A stretch of DNA of 9,869 nt, taken from contig JAHAIU010000099.1 of the NCBI GenBank assembly GCA_018372555.1, forward strand, positions 1-9,869, in the 5' to 3' direction. Each line of letters opens with the position of its first letter. The first letter of the stretch is position 1. The translations under genes were made by a program, and so were the position numbers. This document shows, one piece after another, positions 6,451-9,869 of this stretch. Source of the stretch: Clostridium sp. (GTDB lineage Bacteria > Bacillota > Clostridia > Clostridiales > Clostridiaceae). Under the pieces are notes generated by a model that did no database searches, was not told where the DNA came from, and worked only from the letters and a program-made list of their open reading frames with translations.

Positions 6451-7315
6451 TATTCCAATCCTTACTATTTAAGTATTCAATAAATGGTTCTCTTAAATCT
6501 TCTTTCTTTAAAGCAAATTCTACTGTTGCTTGTAAGAATCCTAGTTTATCTCCAACATCATATCTTCTTCCTTCGAAGTTATAAGCATACATTGCTTCAC
6601 TATCAATTAAAGTTTGAAGGGCATCTGTTAATTGAATTTCTCCACCTTTACCTGGTGCAGTATTCTTTAATATTTCAAATATTTGAGGAGTGATAATATA
6701 TCTACCTAAAATAGCTACATTACTTGGTGCCTCTTCTACTGCTGGCTTTTCAACTAACTTTTTAACTTTATATACTCTATCTTCAATATGGATTCCATCT
6801 ACGATTCCGTATTTATTTACATCTTCTTTATTAACTGTTTGAACTCCTAATATAGAAGTTTTATATTCTTTATAACAATCCATTAATTGTTTTAAACATG
6901 GAACTTCTGAATCAACTACATCATCCCCTAGTAAAACTGCAAAAGGTTCATTACCTACAAATGCTTTTGCACAAAGAATTGCATGACCTAAACCCTTAGG
7001 TTCTTTTTGTCTTATATAGTGAATATCAACCATATCTGATATATCTCTAACTAATTCTAAAAGATCTTCTTTGTGATTTTTTTCAAGTTCCATTTCAAGC
7101 TCTACAGACTTATCAAAATGGTCCTCAATACATTTTTTGTTTCTACCAGTAATTATTAGAATTTCTTCAATTCCTGATGCTACTGCTTCTTCAATAATAT
7201 ATTGAATAGTAGGCTTATCAACTATAGGAAGCATTTCCTTTGGTTGAGCCTTAGTTGCAGGTAAGAATCTTGTTCCAAGTCCTGCAGCTGGTATAATGGC
7301 TTTTCTTACTTTCAT
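6446..7315 (-). CDS. galU: UTP--glucose-1-phosphate uridylyltransferase
   Basis: A 289-residue cytoplasmic enzyme that makes UDP-glucose from UTP and glucose-1-phosphate, feeding polysaccharide, teichoic acid and glycolipid synthesis. It is full length for bacterial GalU and has the family hallmarks: nucleotide-binding IIPAAGLGTRFLPATKAQPK (7-26) ending in the catalytic-loop lysine K26, QKEPKGLGHAILCA (103-116), LLGDD (128-132) with the metal-binding aspartate region, LVEKP (187-191), GGEIQLTDAL (224-233) and GRRYDVGDKLG (249-259). The ATG at 7315 has a GAGGGA ribosome binding site. It lies 158 bases after the LpxD-like gene and seems to have its own promoter (7361-7389), though no strong terminator separates them, so readthrough is possible. 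It is closed by two tandem hairpins. A paralogue role (for example thymidylyl transfer by RmlA) is excluded by the GalU-specific motifs. Confidence 0.95.
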   Translation of the reverse strand: MKVRKAIIPAAGLGTRFLPATKAQPKEMLPIVDKPTIQYIIEEAVASGIEEILIITGRNKKCIEDHFDKSVELEMELEKNHKEDLLELVRDISDMVDIHYIRQKEPKGLGHAILCAKAFVGNEPFAVLLGDDVVDSEVPCLKQLMDCYKEYKTSILGVQTVNKEDVNKYGIVDGIHIEDRVYKVKKLVEKPAVEEAPSNVAILGRYIITPQIFEILKNTAPGKGGEIQLTDALQTLIDSEAMYAYNFEGRRYDVGDKLGFLQATVEFALKKEDLREPFIEYLNSKDWNK

Positions 7316-7360
7316 CGTTATCCCTCACAATCAATTATCTTTACATAATTATCATATTTA

Positions 7361-7389
7361 ATTTTATCATAATAAAATGTATAAAACAA
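7361..7389 (-). promoter_or_regulatory. probable galU promoter
   Basis: On the - strand: TTGTTT (7389-7384), a 17-base spacer, TAAAAT (7366-7361), with TG one base before the -10 (extended -10). The predicted start is near 7354, about 39 bases before the ATG at 7315. Confidence 0.55.
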
Positions 7390-7401
7390 TTGATAATTGT
7401 T
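7385..7401. repeat. 7-bp inverted repeat overlapping the galU -35 box
   Basis: AACAATT (7385-7391) and AATTGTT (7395-7401) are perfectly complementary around GAT. The site covers the -35 hexamer of the probable galU promoter, so it could be an operator, but the short AT-rich arms could arise by chance in this genome. Confidence 0.3.
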
Positions 7402-7473
7402 AATATTTGACTTACTGAAATCCTATCTATTTTGCTAATAGATAAAATATTTAATTTATCATCATCTCAAGCA

Positions 7474-8364
7474 TTATCTAATTTTCTTAATAAAATCTAT
7501 ATACTTATCATGATTAATAGCAAAATTACCAGAAACCTTTTCTCCATTCTCTAAATTTGTAGTAACTACTGATCCTAAACTTATGCTTACTTTACTTCCT
7601 AATACTAGTCCATTAGATATTATAGCTCCAAGTCCAACCCATGAGTCACTACCTAGTACAGTTCTTCCTCCAAAAGTAGTTCTTGATGCAATCAAACATC
7701 TTTCTCCAACCTTAACACCGTGCTCTATATGAACTAAATCATCAAGCTTAGAATAATCTCCAATTACAGTATTATCCCATGTATACAATGCTTTATCTAT
7801 GCATGAGTTATATTGCACTTCAACATTTTGTCCAATTATAACTCCACCACAGTGATTTACATTCATAATTATTCCATCAGTTCTCTTATACTCATATCCT
7901 TCACCGCCGAGTATAACCCCAGATCTTATAATACTATTATCACCTATAACAGTATTTTCTCTTATAATTACAAATTCTTCTATAATCACATTATTTCCAA
8001 TTACAACATTTTTATCACTAATAGAAGATAGTTTACTTATTTTACAACCTTCTCCTATAGTTGTATCAAAGCTTTCTCTTCTATACCCTTTTTTTGAAGA
8101 AAGCATATTATGTAACTTAAAATAATCATTCCTTGGTCTTTCTGAAATTATTATTCCATATTTATCTTTTAACTTTTCTCCTATTTCCTTTGTTGTAATA
8201 AGAGCTGTAATTTTATCACTTAAAGCACTTATATATTTTTCACTTTCTATAAAAGTAAGAAGTTTTTCATCACATTCAGCTATTGCTAGACCTAATGATG
8301 TAAATTCTCCATCCTTTAATAATTCTAACCCTTCTTTTAAATTAATAACTTCACTTAATAACAT
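7474..8364 (-). CDS. LpxD-like left-handed beta-helix acyltransferase
   Basis: A 296-residue protein with the LpxD architecture (UDP-3-O-acylglucosamine N-acyltransferase). Residues 1-90 resemble the LpxD N-terminal uridine-binding domain. From about 100 to 280 there are hexapeptide repeats of a left-handed beta helix, including TVIGDNSIIRSGVILG (138-153). The segment NVNHCGGVIIGQNVEVQYNS (168-187) and KLDDLVHIEHGVKVGERCLI (206-225) align with the LpxD active-site region; H215 in IEHGV corresponds to the catalytic histidine (H239 in E. coli). In a Gram-positive without lipid A it more likely acylates or acetylates an amino sugar on a nucleotide or a surface-glycan precursor. It begins at ATG 8364 with a strong AGGAGG ribosome binding site and lies 23 bases after the GT2 gene, so the two form an operon. 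The acyl donor (CoA or ACP) and sugar are unknown. Confidence 0.8.
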   Translation of the reverse strand: MLLSEVINLKEGLELLKDGEFTSLGLAIAECDEKLLTFIESEKYISALSDKITALITTKEIGEKLKDKYGIIISERPRNDYFKLHNMLSSKKGYRRESFDTTIGEGCKISKLSSISDKNVVIGNNVIIEEFVIIRENTVIGDNSIIRSGVILGGEGYEYKRTDGIIMNVNHCGGVIIGQNVEVQYNSCIDKALYTWDNTVIGDYSKLDDLVHIEHGVKVGERCLIASRTTFGGRTVLGSDSWVGLGAIISNGLVLGSKVSISLGSVVTTNLENGEKVSGNFAINHDKYIDFIKKIR

Positions 8365-8387
8365 AAGCTCCTCCTAAATGCACATAT

Positions 8388-9410
8388 CTATCTAGAAATC
8401 TTTTTATTATTTTCTTCTATACTTTTGCTTTTAAATATATAGAAGTTAAGTAAGCCCATAATAAATCCAACTCCATATGAAATGTGTAGAATAGGAAATA
8501 TAATAAATAAATACGGTAAATGCTTAATACTTTTCTTTCTGCATATCTTAATTGCAAATGTAAGATCTAATAATAAATACAATAATATTGTAAGTAAATA
8601 TCCAACGAATATAAATTTAGAAAATATACTTAATATCCCGCCACATAATAAAAACAAAACAAACATAAGTGGAATTAAGTGTCTTATAGATGCAGGCTTT
8701 TTATGTTTCTGTATTACTCTAACCTTCCAGAATCCATATTGATAGTATTGTCTCCATAGCTTTTTTAAATCCCCTCTACTAAAATAAGTTGCTTTTATTT
8801 TAGGATTTAATAATATTTTCTTCCCTGCCTTTTGCACTCTAAAATTCAATTCATCATCTTGATTTCTAACTAACTCTTCATCAAACAGTCCTATATCAAT
8901 TATAAATTTCCTATCATAGGCTCCAAAACCAACAGTATCTACAAAGGCTTCTTTTTCTGAATATCTAAAAAGAGCATTTCCAACACCAAAAGGACAACTC
9001 ATAGCTTCAGCTATAGCTTCCCCCATAATGCTGTCATTTATTGTAGTTATGATCCCTCCTGTACAACCGATATTTTCTCCTTCTAATGCCAAGACATTTT
9101 CTTTAACAAAATCCTTATCTGCATATGCATGAGCTCCAAAAATAATTATACTATCAGATTGACTTTTCTTAATACCAAGATACATTCCAGCAGGTGCTGA
9201 GAAATTTAAATTATCTAATAGAATAACATTCTTATTCTCTTTTTTTATTTCATCTATAATTTTTCTAGTATTATCTGTAGACATCCCATCTGCTACAATT
9301 ATCTCAATCAATTCTTGAGGATAGCTCTGAACTAAAAATGATTTAATACATTGTTCTATATAATTTTCTTCATTCCTACATGGAATAACAATAGACACTG
9401 TCTTATTCAC
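8388..9410 (-). CDS. ExoA-like membrane-associated GT2 glycosyltransferase
   Basis: A 340-residue inverting family 2 glycosyltransferase resembling succinoglycan ExoA, likely adding a sugar to a lipid-linked surface polysaccharide at the cytoplasmic membrane face. The GT-A domain starts at TVSIVIPCRNEENYIEQCIK (4-23), followed by EIIVADGMSTDNT (36-48), DTVGFGAYDRKFI (158-170) and VRNQDDELNFRVQKAGKKIL (181-200), the ED-type catalytic region. QYYQYGFWKVRVI (221-233) precedes three or four membrane segments (about 246-266, 268-288, 298-325), the ExoA-type arrangement. Where ExoA-type enzymes usually show a D-G/A-H-A metal motif, this protein has FGAHAYADKDF (91-101). The start is GTG 9410: AGGAG lies eight bases upstream, and a promoter lies within the longer open frame that reaches 9530, which has no ribosome binding site. 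First gene of the GT2/LpxD-like/(galU) block. Confidence 0.85.
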   Translation of the reverse strand: MNKTVSIVIPCRNEENYIEQCIKSFLVQSYPQELIEIIVADGMSTDNTRKIIDEIKKENKNVILLDNLNFSAPAGMYLGIKKSQSDSIIIFGAHAYADKDFVKENVLALEGENIGCTGGIITTINDSIMGEAIAEAMSCPFGVGNALFRYSEKEAFVDTVGFGAYDRKFIIDIGLFDEELVRNQDDELNFRVQKAGKKILLNPKIKATYFSRGDLKKLWRQYYQYGFWKVRVIQKHKKPASIRHLIPLMFVLFLLCGGILSIFSKFIFVGYLLTILLYLLLDLTFAIKICRKKSIKHLPYLFIIFPILHISYGVGFIMGLLNFYIFKSKSIEENNKKISR

Positions 9411-9418
9411 TATTACAA

Positions 9419-9423
9419 CTCCT
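9419..9423 (-). promoter_or_regulatory. ribosome binding site that fixes the GTG start of the GT2 gene
   Basis: On the - strand AGGAG lies eight bases before GTG at 9410-9408. The alternative upstream GTG at 9530 has no Shine-Dalgarno-like sequence and would place the promoter at 9460-9487 inside the gene. Confidence 0.75.
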
Positions 9424-9459
9424 AACTTAGCTCTTATAATTAAATTTACTGATTTATTT

Positions 9460-9487
9460 ATTATACCATATACGCTTATTAAAACAA
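9460..9487 (-). promoter_or_regulatory. promoter of the GT2/LpxD-like operon
   Basis: On the - strand: TTGTTT (9487-9482), a 16-base spacer and a perfect TATAAT (9465-9460), preceded by TGG (extended -10). The predicted start is near 9453, about 43 bases before the GTG start. Between 9411 and 9680 the gap holds only this promoter, the divergent brnQ promoter and the AT-rich repeat at 9627-9643. Confidence 0.7.
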
Positions 9488-9551
9488 TAAATAGACATTT
9501 CAACACAAAATAAATATGTAAATCTTCCACTATTTATAAGCTAATTTTTCA

Positions 9552-9580
9552 TTGAACAATATTTAATAATATGATAATAT
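9552..9580 (+). promoter_or_regulatory. promoter of brnQ
   Basis: TTGAAC (9552-9557), a 17-base spacer, TAATAT (9575-9580), with TG one base before the -10 (extended -10). The predicted start near 9587 gives a leader of roughly 94 bases, too short for a T-box. Confidence 0.6.
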
Positions 9581-9626
9581 CAATAAGTATTATTTAATAT
9601 TTGTTTAGAAACGTTAATTTTTTAAT

Positions 9627-9643
9627 AATTTTTCACTAAAATT
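9627..9643. promoter_or_regulatory. CodY-like inverted repeat in the brnQ leader (weak)
   Basis: AATTTT (9627-9632) and AAAATT (9638-9643) form a perfect inverted repeat. These are the half-sites of the CodY box, but the spacing is five bases (TCACT) instead of the usual three. CodY commonly represses branched-chain amino acid uptake, which makes the site plausible, but such arms are frequent in AT-rich DNA. Confidence 0.25.
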
Positions 9644-9680
9644 TTATTTAAATTAATATTAATTAATTTGGAGGATACTA

Positions 9681-9869
9681 ATGAAAAAAAATACAAAAGA
9701 TTCTATCATAGTTGGATTTGCATTGTTTTCAATGTTTTTTGGTGCTGGTAATTTAATATTTCCTGGCTTTTTAGGAAATAAAATTGGAGATCAATATATA
9801 CTTGGAATTATTGGATTTATTATAACTGGAGTTGGTCTACCTCTCCTTGCAATAATTGCTTGTTCTAAA
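9681..9869 (+). CDS. brnQ: branched-chain amino acid transporter BrnQ, N-terminal 63 codons (3' truncated by window)
   Basis: The first 63 codons of a LIVCS-family cation symporter for leucine, isoleucine and valine, an integral membrane protein. The N-terminus, a short basic KKNTKD stretch followed by IIVGFALFSMFFGAGNLIFP (9-28) and GFLGNKIG, is the characteristic first helix and 'FFGAGNLIFP' motif of BrnQ. A second hydrophobic segment runs from about residue 39 to the window edge. The ATG at 9681 has a TGGAGG ribosome binding site six bases upstream. It is divergent from the glycan operon and has its own promoter. The rest of the protein (normally over 400 residues) lies outside the window, so completeness cannot be judged. 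Confidence 0.9.
   Translation, partial: MKKNTKDSIIVGFALFSMFFGAGNLIFPGFLGNKIGDQYILGIIGFIITGVGLPLLAIIACSK

Noticed and set aside
7424..7444. 8-bp inverted repeat downstream of the LpxD-like gene as a terminator
   Set aside because: The stem is almost all A-T, with no T-run on the - strand; readthrough into galU cannot be excluded.
7474..8364. Evidence for lipid A synthesis
   Set aside because: One LpxD-like protein is not enough; such proteins occur in Gram-positive glycan clusters, and no other lipid A gene is present.
9411..9530. Extended N-terminus of the GT2 gene, starting at GTG 9530 and encoding a hydrophobic stretch
   Set aside because: No ribosome binding site precedes it; a consensus promoter lies inside it, and GTG 9410 has AGGAG at proper distance and gives the normal GT2 N-terminus.
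9587..9680. T-box or other riboswitch in the brnQ leader
   Set aside because: The leader is only about 94 bases, AT-rich, and shows no T-box sequence or specifier stem.

Overview
The window is very AT-rich, has compact operons, intrinsic terminators with U-tracts and strong GGAGG-type ribosome binding sites, and encodes a lipoprotein solute receptor and low-GC Gram-positive style enzymes. This fits a Clostridium (sensu stricto) or close relative; I cannot name the species. No tRNA, rRNA, CRISPR array, transposase or prophage gene is visible.

Layout. The window opens with the 3' end of trpS on the + strand, closed by a strong hairpin at 241-275 that also serves the convergent operon. Everything from 377 to 9410 lies on the - strand in two blocks. 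Block A (6168 down to 377) reads, in transcription order: lipoprotein solute-binding protein, ABC ATPase, fused double-domain permease, a nucleotidyltransferase with an N-terminal winged helix, and a GT4 glycosyltransferase. The first three match the PhnS2/PhnT2/PhnU2-type family annotated as 2-aminoethylphosphonate (AEP) importers. Block B (9410 down to 6446) reads: ExoA-like GT2 glycosyltransferase, LpxD-like hexapeptide acyltransferase, and galU, which has its own probable promoter. Two tandem hairpins (6359-6450) separate B from A. A divergent brnQ (branched-chain amino acid transporter) begins at 9681 and runs off the window.

How the genes may work together. Block B looks like part of a surface glycan pathway: GalU makes UDP-glucose, the GT2 transfers a sugar, and the LpxD-like enzyme N- or O-acylates a nucleotide sugar. 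Block A is the most interesting part. An AEP-type importer is coupled not to AEP breakdown genes but to a cytidylyltransferase-like enzyme whose motifs resemble LicC and PntC (AEP cytidylyltransferase). The simplest reading is a salvage route: import AEP (or a similar head group), activate it as the CMP derivative and attach it to a surface polymer. Because AEP already carries its phosphonate, no kinase would be needed, unlike the LicA-dependent choline route. This is inference; the substrate is not proven by sequence.

Regulation. A consensus extended -10 element (TG-n-TATAAT) whose TGA is the permease stop codon lies directly before a perfect 12-bp inverted repeat ahead of the winged-helix/nucleotidyltransferase gene, which suggests autoregulation or attenuation. 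A second, different interrupted palindrome covers the predicted start point of the transporter promoter. Two starts were corrected from ribosome binding sites: the nucleotidyltransferase begins at 2446 and the GT2 gene at a GTG at 9410.
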